Origin: Burkholderia paludis
GTDB taxonomy: Bacteria > Pseudomonadota > Gammaproteobacteria > Burkholderiales > Burkholderiaceae
NCBI RefSeq assembly: GCF_000732615.1
Contig: NZ_JPGL01000022.1
Span: forward strand, 1 to 64,000
DNA: 64,000 nucleotides
Direction: 5' to 3'
Shown one piece after another: positions 34,263 to 45,496 of this stretch. The position numbers were made by a program, and so were the translations under genes. The notes below the pieces were generated by a model. The model saw only the letters and a list, made by a program, of their open reading frames with translations, was not told where the DNA came from and made no database searches. Position 1 is the first letter of the stretch; every line of letters begins with the position of its first letter.

Positions 34263-34526
34263 ATGAAGAAATCCCTCCTCGTAGCTTCCCTGTTGGCTGC
34301 TGTTGCACTGGCTGCTTGCAACAAGAGCGCTGATCAAGCTGCTTCGTCGGCTGCAAGCGACGCAGCTGCTGCTGCTTCGTCGGCTGCTTCGGCAGTTGCT
34401 GGTGCTGCGAGCGACGCAGCTGCTGCTGCTTCGTCGGCAACGGCTGCTGCGAGCGATGCTGCTGCTGCAGTGGCGTCGGCTGCTTCGGCAGCGACGGCTG
34501 CTCCGGCTTCGGGCGCAAGCCAGTAA
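34263..34526 (+). CDS. Small Ala/Ser-rich repetitive lipoprotein
   Basis: 87 residues from MKKSLLVASLLAAVALAACN, a perfect lipoprotein signal (LAAC, Cys at 19). The mature part is almost only Ala, Ser, Asp, Thr and Val (SAASDAAAAASSAASAVAG) and is likely one long helix or coiled coil. A 29-base DNA block is repeated exactly at 34356 and 34410. It uses GCT for alanine far more than its neighbours. AAAGGA precedes the start. Probably an abundant outer-membrane lipoprotein; function unknown. Confidence 0.85.
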   Translation: MKKSLLVASLLAAVALAACNKSADQAASSAASDAAAAASSAASAVAGAASDAAAAASSATAAASDAAAAVASAASAATAAPASGASQ

Positions 34527-34542
34527 GCCTCAGCGTCAGCTG

Positions 34543-34573
34543 AAAAAAAACCGGCCCGAGGGCCGGTTTTTTT
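34543..34573 (+). terminator. Intrinsic terminator after the Ala/Ser lipoprotein
   Basis: A8 then CCGGCC-CGAG-GGCCGG then T7. Strong in both directions, so it can also close the convergent MBL gene transcript at 34639. Confidence 0.92.
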
Positions 34574-34638
34574 GCGTCTGCCGTTTCGTACCGACGGGCC
34601 GGCAGTGGCACCGGGCCGCCGCAGCGGCCCCGCCCCGC

Positions 34639-35415
34639 TCAGCCGAGCATCAGCCAGTCGAAGCCCGCGTCCTGCGTGGCCACGATCACCTCTTCCCCAT
34701 CCGTCCCCAGTACGCCGCCGAACGCCTGGCGAACCAGCTCCGGCAGGTTGTTCTGCTGGCTCAGATGTGCCGCCACCAGATGCTGGAGGCGACTACGCTC
34801 GAGCGACGCCAGGATGTCCGCCGCCGCCGCGTTGCTCAGGTGGCCGTGGTTGCCGCCGATGCGCGCCTTCAGCGACTGCGGATAGCGGCTCGCAGCCAGC
34901 ATCGCGGTGTCGTGGTTGGATTCGAGTACGAGCGCGTCACAGCCGCTCAGGACGGCCGTGATATGCGGCGTGGCCATCCCGACGTCCGTCAGCACGCCGA
35001 GCCTGCGACGACCATCCATGAAGACGAACTGGAGCGGTTCGCGCGCGTCGTGCGGGACCGTATAGGGCATCACGGCCAGATCGCGTATCGCGGCCGTCTC
35101 GTCGCCCCACAGCACGTGCAGGTCGACATCGGCCTCGTCCGCGCCGACCGCGCGCGCCGTGCCCCAGCTCATGTAGAGCGGCAGCGACGCGCGACGCGCA
35201 AGCGTCAGCGCACTGCCGACATGGTCGCTGTGCTCATGGGTGATGAGGATCGCATCGAGATCGTCGGTGCCGAGATTCAATCGGCCGAGCCGGCGCTCGA
35301 CCTCCTTGGCGGAAAAGCCGCAGTCGAGCAGCACGCGGGTGGTCGTCGTGCCGCTCGAGGCCTCGACGACCAGCGCGTTGCCTTCGCTGCCGCTTCCGAG
35401 GCTGGCGAAGCGCAC
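34639..35415 (-). CDS. MBL-fold metallohydrolase (YycJ/WalJ-like)
   Basis: 258 residues with the beta-lactamase-fold metal motif ILITHEHSDHVGSA (about 58-71), TVPHDAREPLQF, LTDVGMATP, LESNHD and GGNHGHLSN. This matches the small single-domain hydrolase family of YycJ. Substrate not known; nuclease-type activity is described for some members. 4 bases separate its start from the bamC stop, so the two are co-transcribed. Confidence 0.87.
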   Translation of the reverse strand: MRFASLGSGSEGNALVVEASSGTTTTRVLLDCGFSAKEVERRLGRLNLGTDDLDAILITHEHSDHVGSALTLARRASLPLYMSWGTARAVGADEADVDLHVLWGDETAAIRDLAVMPYTVPHDAREPLQFVFMDGRRRLGVLTDVGMATPHITAVLSGCDALVLESNHDTAMLAASRYPQSLKARIGGNHGHLSNAAAADILASLERSRLQHLVAAHLSQQNNLPELVRQAFGGVLGTDGEEVIVATQDAGFDWLMLG

Positions 35416-35419
35416 GCGC

Positions 35420-36565
35420 TCAGTTCAGTTGCGCGTGGAGCAGCGCGATGAGCCGCTGCGCGTCCGACGAGTTGTCGACCTGGCCGTCTGCACCGACCAC
35501 CGCGACCTGCGTGCCGCCGTTGCCTTGCGCGCGCACGTTGACGAGGTATTCCTTGCCCGGCTTCGCGGCCGACGGGCCGCCGTAGAACAGCTTGCCGAAC
35601 AGGCCGTCACGCTTGAGCTCTTCCATCGTGTTCGCGTAGCGGACGGTGTACACGCCCTTCTCGCGGTCGCGATTGTCGACCGTGAAGTTGGTCCGGTCGA
35701 GCGCCAGGCCGACGCGCAGCCACGCGCGGTCGAACGACTCGGCCAGTTGCAGCGTCGCCGCGCCGTTGCTCGCGTCGCTGACCTGCGCCGGCGCCGTCGC
35801 CGGGCGCGCATCGGTCAGCAGTTGCTTCGCCTGCGCATCGGTCAGGCCGAACTTCTGCATCAGCTTCGACAGGAACACGGCTTCGAGCACCGGGTTGCGC
35901 GGACGCTCCTCCCAGCGCGACGACGTGCCGCCCTGCGGGCCGACCATCATTTCCTCCATCGCGCTGTGCGTGATCGAGATGTCGGTATTGCCGTCCGGCG
36001 TGCGGTTCACGAGCGTGCGGAAGCGGTCGCGCGTGCCGGACGAGTAGGCGAAATCGATGACCTTGCCGATCGTGCGGCGGAACCAGTCGTCGGGAATGTT
36101 CGCGCGGTTTTCGGCCCAGTCGGTGGCCATGATGCCCGTCGACGGCGCGTCGGTCTTCAGCGAGAAGCCGTTCTCCTGCCAGAACTCCTTCAGGATCGGC
36201 CACAGCTGCTCGGGCGTGCGACCGTCGACGACGAGCCAGCGGTGGTCGCCGTCGCGCTCGATGTGCATCCCGAGCGGATCCTGCGCGCTCGGCATGCCGT
36301 CGGTCGCGTTGCCGGCCTGCGTCGCGACCCGCGGCGGCAGCGTGCCGAGCCCCGCATTGGTCGGCGGCGCGACGAACTGCTGGGTGGTCGGCACCGGCTT
36401 CAGGTCGCTCGGCACCGCGAGCGGCGGCGCCGAACCGGTGTTCTTGTAGTTGACCCGGTCAGGGGCCAGATAGTCGTTCAGCGTATCGCAGCCGGCGAGC
36501 GCGCCCAGCGCCAGCGCCACCACGGACATCTGGATGGCGCGAGAAGAAAAGGCGAAACGTTTCAT
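35420..36565 (-). CDS. bamC: Outer membrane assembly lipoprotein BamC
   Basis: 381 residues with lipobox LGALAGC (Cys at about 26). The unstructured N-terminus (DYLAPDRVNYKNTGSAPPLAVPSDL) is the conserved segment that contacts BamD in the family, followed by two helix-grip domains. It is a part of the BAM complex that inserts beta-barrel proteins. It follows dapA on the same strand, the dapA-bamC order also seen in E. coli. Confidence 0.92.
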   Translation of the reverse strand: MKRFAFSSRAIQMSVVALALGALAGCDTLNDYLAPDRVNYKNTGSAPPLAVPSDLKPVPTTQQFVAPPTNAGLGTLPPRVATQAGNATDGMPSAQDPLGMHIERDGDHRWLVVDGRTPEQLWPILKEFWQENGFSLKTDAPSTGIMATDWAENRANIPDDWFRRTIGKVIDFAYSSGTRDRFRTLVNRTPDGNTDISITHSAMEEMMVGPQGGTSSRWEERPRNPVLEAVFLSKLMQKFGLTDAQAKQLLTDARPATAPAQVSDASNGAATLQLAESFDRAWLRVGLALDRTNFTVDNRDREKGVYTVRYANTMEELKRDGLFGKLFYGGPSAAKPGKEYLVNVRAQGNGGTQVAVVGADGQVDNSSDAQRLIALLHAQLN

Positions 36566-36676
36566 GAAATCCTTCGTCTTGCTAGAACGCTCGTCAGGAG
36601 CGGCGCCGGACGGAGCCGGCCGGTGCGGGTTGATCAGGGTTCGAGCCGGCGGCCGCAGGACGCGGCCGCCCCGGCA

Positions 36677-37582
<906 letters not shown>

Positions 37583-37630
37583 GAAACGCGATTGAGATTG
37601 TGTACCGGTAAACGTTGAGATTGTAGCGGA

Positions 37631-38233
37631 TTAGCCGGGCAGTTCGTAACGTGGAATTCCCGCCCCCGCCTTCGGGGTCGCGCCCTCGCGCACCGCGCAG
37701 AGACGCTGGACGAACGCTTCGCGCGGCGCGGCGACAAACCCGTCCTCGTAGGCCACCACCCGCAGGCGGCCGTGCACGGCGTCCAGCAACTCGCCCGGAG
37801 CGAGCAGGAACGCCGGGTTGGACGGTTTGCCGACGGTTTCGTTTCCTTGCGCGAAGGTTTCGTAGATCAGCACGCCGCCCGGCGCCACCGCATCGAGCAG
37901 ATGGGGCCAGAGCGGACGGTGCAGATAATGGGTGACGATCACGGCCGAAAACCGTTCGCCGGCCGGCAGCGGCCACGGCGCGCCTTCGAGATCGGCGTCG
38001 CGGGCATCGACGCCCGGCATCGCCCGCAACACGGCCAGCGCCGCCGGGTCGCGGTCGAGTGCGACGACCGGATGCCCGCGCGACGCGAACCAGCGCGCAT
38101 GGCGGCCGCCGCCCGCGGCGACGTCCAGCACCGCGCCGCCCGCCGGCACGAGTCGCGACCATTGCGCGACCCAGCGCGACGGCTCGGCCTGGGCGACGTG
38201 ACCGCCCGCGGCGGCAATGACGGATGCGTTCAT
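37631..38233 (-). CDS. Class I SAM-dependent methyltransferase
   Basis: 200 residues. Motif I VLDVAAGGGRHARWFASRGH binds S-adenosylmethionine; VVALDRDPAAL and ILVTHYLHRPLW-like motif (VIVTHYLHRPLWPHL) follow. It resembles the TehB/UbiE-like family of small-molecule methyltransferases; target unknown. 8 bases from the end of trpS, so co-transcribed. A longer frame continues upstream but lies inside trpS in another frame. Confidence 0.85.
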   Translation of the reverse strand: MNASVIAAAGGHVAQAEPSRWVAQWSRLVPAGGAVLDVAAGGGRHARWFASRGHPVVALDRDPAALAVLRAMPGVDARDADLEGAPWPLPAGERFSAVIVTHYLHRPLWPHLLDAVAPGGVLIYETFAQGNETVGKPSNPAFLLAPGELLDAVHGRLRVVAYEDGFVAAPREAFVQRLCAVREGATPKAGAGIPRYELPG

Positions 38234-38241
38234 GCGGCTGG

Positions 38242-39444
<1,203 letters not shown>

Positions 39445-39452
39445 GATTGTCG

Positions 39453-40115
39453 TTAGAAAAGCGAGGCGAATGGGGACAGGATGGCGCTCAGGACGGTATA
39501 GCCGACGTTGACGAGCGGGCGCAGCCAGAAATTCGTCAGCACGCCCGTCGCGACCAGCGCGAGGACGATGATGAAACCGTACGGCTCGATGCGCGACAGC
39601 GCGATCGATTGCTTCGGCGGCAGCAGCGCCGCCAGGATGCGGCCGCCGTCGAGCGGCGGCAGCGGAAACAGGTTCAGCACGCCGAGCACGAGGTTCGCGC
39701 TGACGCCGGCAAGCGCCATCCGGGTAAAGAACGGCTCGTCGATGCCGAGCGCGGGCAGCACGAGGCTCACCAGCCCCCAGATCAGCGCCTGCACGAAATT
39801 GCAGGCCGGGCCCGCGAGCGATACCCACAGGCTGCCCCAGCGCGGATTGCGCAGGTTGCCAAACGAAACCGGCACCGGTTTCGCATAGCCGAACAGGAAC
39901 GCGCCGCCCGTCAGGAAATACATCACGAGCGGGATCGCGATCGTGCCGAGCGGATCGATGTGGCGCATCGGATTGAACGACACGCGCCCCATCATGTAGG
40001 CGGTGTTGTCGCCGAGCAGGCGGGCGGCGTAGCCGTGCGCGGCCTCGTGCAGCGTGATCGCGAAAATCACGGGTAGCGCGTAGACGGCAATGGTCTGTAT
40101 CAGGGAAGCATCCAT
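39453..40115 (-). CDS. Site-2 protease family (M50) membrane metalloprotease
   Basis: 220 residues, about six membrane helices. The zinc motif HEAAH is in AITLHEAAHGYAARLLG (about 21-25), the third ligand is in LFPLPPLDGGRIL, the LDG motif of the S2P family. It is a short member without PDZ domains, so it differs from RseP. Likely an intramembrane protease; substrate unknown. 8 bases after it comes trpS. Confidence 0.9.
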   Translation of the reverse strand: MDASLIQTIAVYALPVIFAITLHEAAHGYAARLLGDNTAYMMGRVSFNPMRHIDPLGTIAIPLVMYFLTGGAFLFGYAKPVPVSFGNLRNPRWGSLWVSLAGPACNFVQALIWGLVSLVLPALGIDEPFFTRMALAGVSANLVLGVLNLFPLPPLDGGRILAALLPPKQSIALSRIEPYGFIIVLALVATGVLTNFWLRPLVNVGYTVLSAILSPFASLF

Positions 40116-40164
40116 ATCGCGTTATTGTAACAAGCGCACTCGCGCAAAAATTGGAACGGCCCGC

Positions 40165-40797
40165 TTACGCGGTCGACAGGCCGAACGGTTCGAGCGCGCC
40201 GCGCCCCGCGCGTACGAGTTCGGGCGCGTCGCCGGTCAGGTCGATCACCGTAGACGGCTCGCGCGGGCATGCCCCGCCGTCGATCACCAGGTCGACCACC
40301 TTCTCGAGCCGCGTGCGGATTTCCTCGGGATCGTTGAGCGGCTCGTCGTCCGGCGGCAGGATCAGCGTCGTGCCGAGCAGCGGCTGGCCGAGCGACTCCA
40401 GCAGCGCGAGCGTGATCGCGTGATCGGGCACGCGCAGCCCGATCGTCTTGCGCGACGGGTGCGACAGCCGGCGCGGCACTTCCTTGGTCGCCTGCAGGAT
40501 GAAGACGTACGGGCCCGGCGTCACCGACTTGATCTGCCGGTACTGGCGGTTGTCGACCATCGCGAAGTTGGCGAGCTCCGACAGGTCGCGCACGAGCAGC
40601 GACAGGTGCTGTTTCTCGTCCAGGCCGCGAATCCGGCGCACCCGCTCGACCGCGTCCTTGTCGTCGAGATGGCATGCGAGCGCATAGCTCGAATCGGTCG
40701 GCATCGCGATCACGCCGCCCTTGCTGACGATCTCCACGGCCTGCTTGATCAGGCGCGGCTGCGGATTATCCGGATGAATCCTGAAGAACTGGGACAT
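40165..40797 (-). CDS. YrdC/Sua5-domain protein, YciO type
   Basis: 210 residues starting MSQFFRIHPDNPQPRLIKQ. YrdC-domain motifs: KGGVIAMPTDSSYALACH, KQHLSLLVRDLSEL, RKTIGLRVPDH and STVIDLTG. It lacks the C-terminal Sua5 domain. YciO proteins resemble threonylcarbamoyl-AMP synthase but are not the essential TsaC; activity may be weak. Co-directional with the M50 gene, 49 bases apart. Confidence 0.87.
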   Translation of the reverse strand: MSQFFRIHPDNPQPRLIKQAVEIVSKGGVIAMPTDSSYALACHLDDKDAVERVRRIRGLDEKQHLSLLVRDLSELANFAMVDNRQYRQIKSVTPGPYVFILQATKEVPRRLSHPSRKTIGLRVPDHAITLALLESLGQPLLGTTLILPPDDEPLNDPEEIRTRLEKVVDLVIDGGACPREPSTVIDLTGDAPELVRAGRGALEPFGLSTA

Positions 40798-40869
40798 GGG
40801 GTACGTAAAGGGGGGAGAAATCGGATGCGAACGCCCGCGGCAACGCGGGCAGCGGGCCGCCGCCCGGCG

Positions 40870-41700
40870 TCAGAGCCAGCGCTCCCAGACCGGGGTCAGG
40901 TCGGAAGGCAACGGCGGCAGGCTGCCGAGATCGACGCGGCCCTCGCCCGGCGCATGGAAATCGGAGCCGCGCGACGCCTCGAAGCCGAAGCGGCGCGCGA
41001 CGTCCGCGTATTCGCGGTATTGATCGGGCGTGTGGCTGCCCGTGACGACCTCGATCGCGCGGCCGCCCAGATCGATGAACTCTCCGAAAAATGCGTCGAA
41101 TTCGACGGGCGTATAGCGGTAGCGGCCCGGATGCGCGACCACGGCCTCGCCGCCGGCCGCCCGTATCCACGCAACCGCGTCGGGCAGCGTCGCCCAGCGA
41201 TGCGGGACGAACCCGGGCTTGCCGTCGCCGAGCAGGCGGTCGAACACGTCGGACGTCGACTCGGCATGGCCGTTCTCGACCAGAAAGCGCGCGAAATGCG
41301 TCCGCGAGATCAGGTCGGGATTCGACACATATTTCAGCGCGCCTTCGTACGCGCCGGGAATGCCGAGCGTGGCGAGCTGCGCGCCGATCGCCAGCGCGCG
41401 CGCCGCACGGCCATGGCGCGTGCGGTACAGGCCGTCGACGAGCGCGGGGTTCGCGGGATCGACGTTCAGGCCGACGATATGCACGGTGCGCGACGCCCAC
41501 GTGACGGAAATCTCGACGCCGCTCACGTAGCGCATGCCGAGCGCCTCGGCCTCGCTGCGCGCCGCCGCCTGGCCGCCGATTTCGTCGTGGTCGGTCAGCG
41601 CCCACAGGGTCACGCCGCCGGCATGAGCGCGGCGCGCGACGTCGGCAGGCGACAGCAACCCGTCGGAAACATTCGAATGGCAGTGGAGATCAGCGTTCAT
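40870..41700 (-). CDS. PHP-domain 3',5'-nucleoside bisphosphate phosphatase / RNase AM type
   Basis: 276 residues from MNADLHCHSNVSDGLLSP. The PHP metal motifs are HCHSN, LTDHDEIGG, GVEISVTW and HPGRYRY and SDFHAPG. Members of this family (YciV type) remove the 3'-phosphate of 3',5'-nucleoside bisphosphates and trim RNA 5' ends in E. coli. A further 3 codons upstream are possible. It sits next to the YciO gene, a pairing also found in E. coli. Confidence 0.87.
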   Translation of the reverse strand: MNADLHCHSNVSDGLLSPADVARRAHAGGVTLWALTDHDEIGGQAAARSEAEALGMRYVSGVEISVTWASRTVHIVGLNVDPANPALVDGLYRTRHGRAARALAIGAQLATLGIPGAYEGALKYVSNPDLISRTHFARFLVENGHAESTSDVFDRLLGDGKPGFVPHRWATLPDAVAWIRAAGGEAVVAHPGRYRYTPVEFDAFFGEFIDLGGRAIEVVTGSHTPDQYREYADVARRFGFEASRGSDFHAPGEGRVDLGSLPPLPSDLTPVWERWL

Positions 41701-41777
41701 TGTCGGCATGGCAGGTAAGGCTTCATTCTACTGCAACGCGGCAACGCGCCGCCCGCCCTGCCGCCGCCGCCACGCAT

Positions 41778-42668
41778 CTACGCGCAGAACGCCTCGATCA
41801 GCGCCGCGATCTGTTCGGGCTGGTCGTGATGCACCATGTGGCCGGCATCCTCGACGAGTTTCTCGCGCCAGTCGGGGAACGCGCCGAAACGCGCCTTGAA
41901 TTCCGGCAGCGGAATATCGCCGGCGATGTGCGCGAGCGTGGGCGAATTGACCGCCTCGACGTGCAGCACCTTCGCGCGCACCTGGGACCAGGTCGCCATC
42001 ACTTCGTCGAGGCGATAAAGCAACGGGCCGGGCATCTTGTGCGCCGGGTCGGCCAGCAGGTGGTAAAGGCCGTCGTCGCCGCGCTTCGACCAATGCTCGG
42101 CGAGGAACGCGGCGCGACGCGGATCGAGCCGCGGATTGGTCCGGGTCAGGCGCGCCGCCACTTCGTCGAGCGATGCGTAAGGACGCAGCGCGGGCGGCTC
42201 GCGCAACTCGTCCAGCCAGCCGCGCAACCGGCGCGGCGCCTGTTCGGCCCGCGCGGGCGCGAGCCCGAAACCTTCGAGATCGACCACGCGCCGCACCCGC
42301 TCCGGTCGCGCGCCGGCATACAGGCATGCGACGTTCGCCCCCATGCTGTGCCCGACCAGATTGACTTCGCCGGTCGGCGCATAATGGTCGACGAGCGCAT
42401 CGAGATCGCTGAGGTATTCGTGGAACCAGTAGTGGCCGCCGCCCTGCCGTGCGACCGGCCAGTCGGACAGCCCAAAGCCACGCGCATCGGGCGCGATCAC
42501 CTGCCAGTCGCCCGCGAGCGCATCGACGACGAACTGGAACGACGCGGCGACGTCCATCCAGCCATGCAGCATGAACAGCGTCGGCGCATCGGGGCGGCCC
42601 CAGCGCCGGACATGCAGCTGGACGCCGCGCACCGTGACGAAATCGGAAACAGAACTCGAGGCACTCAT
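41778..42668 (-). CDS. Alpha/beta hydrolase
   Basis: 296 residues from MSASSSVSDFVTVRGVQLHV. The nucleophile elbow VGHSMGAN (Ser about 118), the oxyanion segment LHGWMDVAASF and the catalytic His in DAGHMVHHDQPE complete a hydrolase triad. Substrate unknown. A longer frame extends 51 codons upstream; the chosen ATG is preceded by TATAAT on the minus strand (42699-42704), supporting it. Confidence 0.83.
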   Translation of the reverse strand: MSASSSVSDFVTVRGVQLHVRRWGRPDAPTLFMLHGWMDVAASFQFVVDALAGDWQVIAPDARGFGLSDWPVARQGGGHYWFHEYLSDLDALVDHYAPTGEVNLVGHSMGANVACLYAGARPERVRRVVDLEGFGLAPARAEQAPRRLRGWLDELREPPALRPYASLDEVAARLTRTNPRLDPRRAAFLAEHWSKRGDDGLYHLLADPAHKMPGPLLYRLDEVMATWSQVRAKVLHVEAVNSPTLAHIAGDIPLPEFKARFGAFPDWREKLVEDAGHMVHHDQPEQIAALIEAFCA

Positions 42669-42839
42669 TGCAGTCGCCAAAAAAAGAATGATCGTTCGAT
42701 TATAGCGACGACGCCGTCGCTCCGGCGGCCGGCAGTCGAGGCGCCGCTCTAGCGGCCAGCCCGGGCGCGGGCCCTCCGGGAAGCGCCGTCTGCCGAAAAC
42801 GGGCTCGCCGACACATGGCACCGCCCGGGCATGGGCCGG

Positions 42840-43697
42840 CTACCGCGCCGTACCCTCGTCCGCCCTGTCCTGCGCAGCCAGCTCGTCGAGTTCGGCCTGC
42901 TCGAATCCCGCATCGCGACGCGCATCGAAATTGAACGGGCCGCGCAGCCGCGGCGCATGGTATTGCTCGGCGAGCTGCCGATAGGTCGGCACGGGATCGC
43001 GGCCGGCCGCGTCGCACAGATGCCGGAACCAGCGGTTGCCGATCGCGACATGGCCGATTTCGTCGCGCAGGATCACGTCGAGAATCGCGGCCGATGCATC
43101 GTCGCCCGCCTGCAGGAGGCGCGCGCGGATCGGCGGCGACGCATCGAGCCCGCGGGCCTCGAGCGTGCGCGGCACGAGTGCCATCCGGGCGAGCACATCG
43201 TCCTTGGTCCGCTCGCACATCTCCCACAGCCCGTTGTGCGCCGGAAAGTCGCCGTACGCATGCCCGAAGGCCGCGAGCCGCTCGGACAGTAGCGTGAAGT
43301 GATAGGCCTCCTCCGCGGCGACCTTCAACCAGTCGGCATAGAACGCGTCCGGCAGGCCCGTGAAGCGCCAGACCGCGTCGAGCGCGAGGTTGATCGCATT
43401 GAACTCGATATGGGCGAGCGCGTGCAGCAGCACGGCGCGCCCTGCCGGCGAACGCATGCTGCGCCGCTCGAGCTGGCGCGGCTCGACGAGCGGCGGGCGG
43501 GCCGGACGCCCGGGCAGGTCGGCCGGCTCGGACAGCTCGAGCGACGGCGCGATCGCGGCCTGTCCGGCCAGCAGCGCGTCGTACAGCGCACGCACCTGCA
43601 CGGCCTTGGCCACGGGTTCGGCGGAACGCAGCGCGTCGAGCGCCACGCGGCGCACGCAGGCCGGCGCGCGGCCGGAAATAGAAGACGCCAGACTCAT
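42840..43697 (-). CDS. Ferritin-like DUF455 protein
   Basis: 285 residues from MSLASSISGRAPACV. Conserved iron-ligand-like motifs are present: ALAHIEFNAINLALD, KVAAEEAYHFTLL and ILRDEIGHVAIGNRWF (E-x-x-H pairs), typical of MiaE-like diiron proteins. Specific function unknown; DUF455 proteins probably oxidise a substrate. Divergent from the carbonic anhydrase gene. The upstream 31 codons are not family-like. Confidence 0.85.
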   Translation of the reverse strand: MSLASSISGRAPACVRRVALDALRSAEPVAKAVQVRALYDALLAGQAAIAPSLELSEPADLPGRPARPPLVEPRQLERRSMRSPAGRAVLLHALAHIEFNAINLALDAVWRFTGLPDAFYADWLKVAAEEAYHFTLLSERLAAFGHAYGDFPAHNGLWEMCERTKDDVLARMALVPRTLEARGLDASPPIRARLLQAGDDASAAILDVILRDEIGHVAIGNRWFRHLCDAAGRDPVPTYRQLAEQYHAPRLRGPFNFDARRDAGFEQAELDELAAQDRADEGTAR

Positions 43698-43842
43698 GAG
43701 CGGGACACCCTGCGTACGCGGCGCGGGAGCGCACGCACGCGACGGTTTACAATAAGCGTTTGTTCCGCGGCGCCGCAATGCGCCGGGCAAACCGGACGCG
43801 CCATTCTACCGGCGCCCATCATCGAAGAGACAAGGAGACTCC

Positions 43843-44367
43843 GTGACGATCTACAAGCTGGGCGATACGGCCCCGACGATCCACGAAAGCGTATTCGTCG
43901 CCGATACGGCGGCCATCATCGGCAAGGTCGTGCTCGAGGAGAACGCGAGCGTCTGGTTCGGCGCGACGATTCGCGGCGATAACGAGACGATCTCGGTCGG
44001 CGCCGGCAGCAACGTCCAGGAAGGCGCGGTACTGCACACGGACCCCGGTTTTCCGCTGACGATTGCCGGGAACGTGACGATCGGGCACCAGGCGATGCTG
44101 CATGGCTGCACGATCGGCGAAGGTTCGCTGATCGGGATTCAGGCGGTGGTCTTGAATGGAGCGGTCATCGGCCGCAACTGTCTGGTTGGCGCCGGCGCGG
44201 TCGTGACGGAAGGCAAGACGTTCCCGGACAACTCGCTGATTCTCGGCGCACCGGCGAAGGTCGTGCGCGAGCTGTCGGCCGACGACATCGCGCGGCTGCG
44301 CACGAACGCAAAGACGTATGTCGAGCGGCGCGCGCATTTCAAGGAGCAACTCGTGCGGATCGGGTGA
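43843..44367 (+). CDS. Gamma-type carbonic anhydrase-like protein
   Basis: 174 residues of left-handed beta-helix hexapeptide repeats: SVFVADTAAIIGKVVLEENASVWFGATIRGD, with zinc-ligand histidines in VLHTDPGFPLTI and VTIGHQAMLHGCTIG. It matches YrdA-like proteins; hydration of CO2 is possible but not proved for all members. TACAAT at 43748 may be its -10. It ends 25 bases before hslO. Confidence 0.88.
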   Translation: MTIYKLGDTAPTIHESVFVADTAAIIGKVVLEENASVWFGATIRGDNETISVGAGSNVQEGAVLHTDPGFPLTIAGNVTIGHQAMLHGCTIGEGSLIGIQAVVLNGAVIGRNCLVGAGAVVTEGKTFPDNSLILGAPAKVVRELSADDIARLRTNAKTYVERRAHFKEQLVRIG

Positions 44368-44392
44368 TTCGCGCGGATTTCAAGGAAGAAGA

Positions 44393-45367
44393 GTGAGCGA
44401 CCAGTTACAGAAATTCATGTTCAATGCGGCGCCCGTGCGCGGCGAGATCGTTTCGCTGCGCAACACGTGGCAGGAAGTGCTCACCCGGCGCGACTACCCG
44501 GCCCCCGTGCGCACCGTGCTCGGCGAGATGATGGCCGCGTGCGCGCTGCTGTCCGCGAACCTGAAATTCCACGGCACCCTGATCATGCAGATCTTCGGCG
44601 ACGGGCCGGTCCAGATGCTGGTCGTCCAGTGCAGTTCGGACCTGTCGATGCGTGCCACCGCGAAGTTCTCGGGCGAAGTGGCGCCGACGACCGGCGACGA
44701 CCAGGAGAAGTCGCCGTGGGACGACACGGACTTCGCGTCGCTCGTCAACGCGAGCGGCCACGGCCGTTGCGTGATCACGCTCGACCCGGCCGACAAGCTG
44801 CCGGGCCAGCAGCCGTACCAGGGCATCGTGCCGCTGAACGGCGTCGACGGCCCGCTCGAATCGGTGTCGCAGGTGCTCGAGCACTACATGCACCATTCGG
44901 AGCAGCTCGACACGCGCCTGTGGCTCGCCGCCGATCGCGACCGCGCGGTCGGCATGCTGCTGCAGAAGCTGCCGGGCGACGGCGGCATCGTGCCGCGCCA
45001 TGCCGAAACCGATGCCGATACGTGGGAGCGCGTCTGCACGCTCGGCGGCACGCTGTCCGCGCAGGAACTGCTCGAGGTCGAACCGGAAGTCGTGTTCCGC
45101 CGGCTGTTCTGGCAGGAGAACGTGCAGCACTTCGAGCCGGCCGACACGCGCTTCCAGTGCTCGTGCTCGCGTGAGAAGGTCGGCGCGATGCTGCGCATGC
45201 TGGGCCGCGAAGAAGTCGACAGCGTGATCGTCGAGCGCGGTCACGTCGAGATTCATTGCGAGTTCTGCAACCAGCGCTACGAATTCGATCCGGTCGACGT
45301 TGCACAGCTGTTCGCGGCGCCCGGCGTCGAAACCGGCATCGCGCCGGCAACCGACCAGCGTCACTGA
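44393..45367 (+). CDS. hslO: Redox-regulated chaperone Hsp33
   Basis: 324 residues with a GTG start (GGAAGA 6-8 bases upstream). N-terminus SDQLQKFMFNAAPVRGEIV is family-typical. The zinc switch at the C-terminus is complete: CSCSREKV and CEFCNQRYEF (C-x-C and C-x-x-C). Oxidation opens the zinc site and turns on holdase activity. Longer by about 30 residues than E. coli Hsp33. A frame is open from 44318, but that region is inside the upstream gene. Confidence 0.93.
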   Translation: MSDQLQKFMFNAAPVRGEIVSLRNTWQEVLTRRDYPAPVRTVLGEMMAACALLSANLKFHGTLIMQIFGDGPVQMLVVQCSSDLSMRATAKFSGEVAPTTGDDQEKSPWDDTDFASLVNASGHGRCVITLDPADKLPGQQPYQGIVPLNGVDGPLESVSQVLEHYMHHSEQLDTRLWLAADRDRAVGMLLQKLPGDGGIVPRHAETDADTWERVCTLGGTLSAQELLEVEPEVVFRRLFWQENVQHFEPADTRFQCSCSREKVGAMLRMLGREEVDSVIVERGHVEIHCEFCNQRYEFDPVDVAQLFAAPGVETGIAPATDQRH

Positions 45368-45496
45368 GCCGCGCGCCCGCTGCCCGCCATCCGGGTACGG
45401 GCGCATAATGACGCACGAGCGCCGCACGCACGGCGCCGGAGGCCCGGCCTTCGGCGCCGGCCGCTTCCCGCGATCGGCGCACTGCTGGAGATCCTC

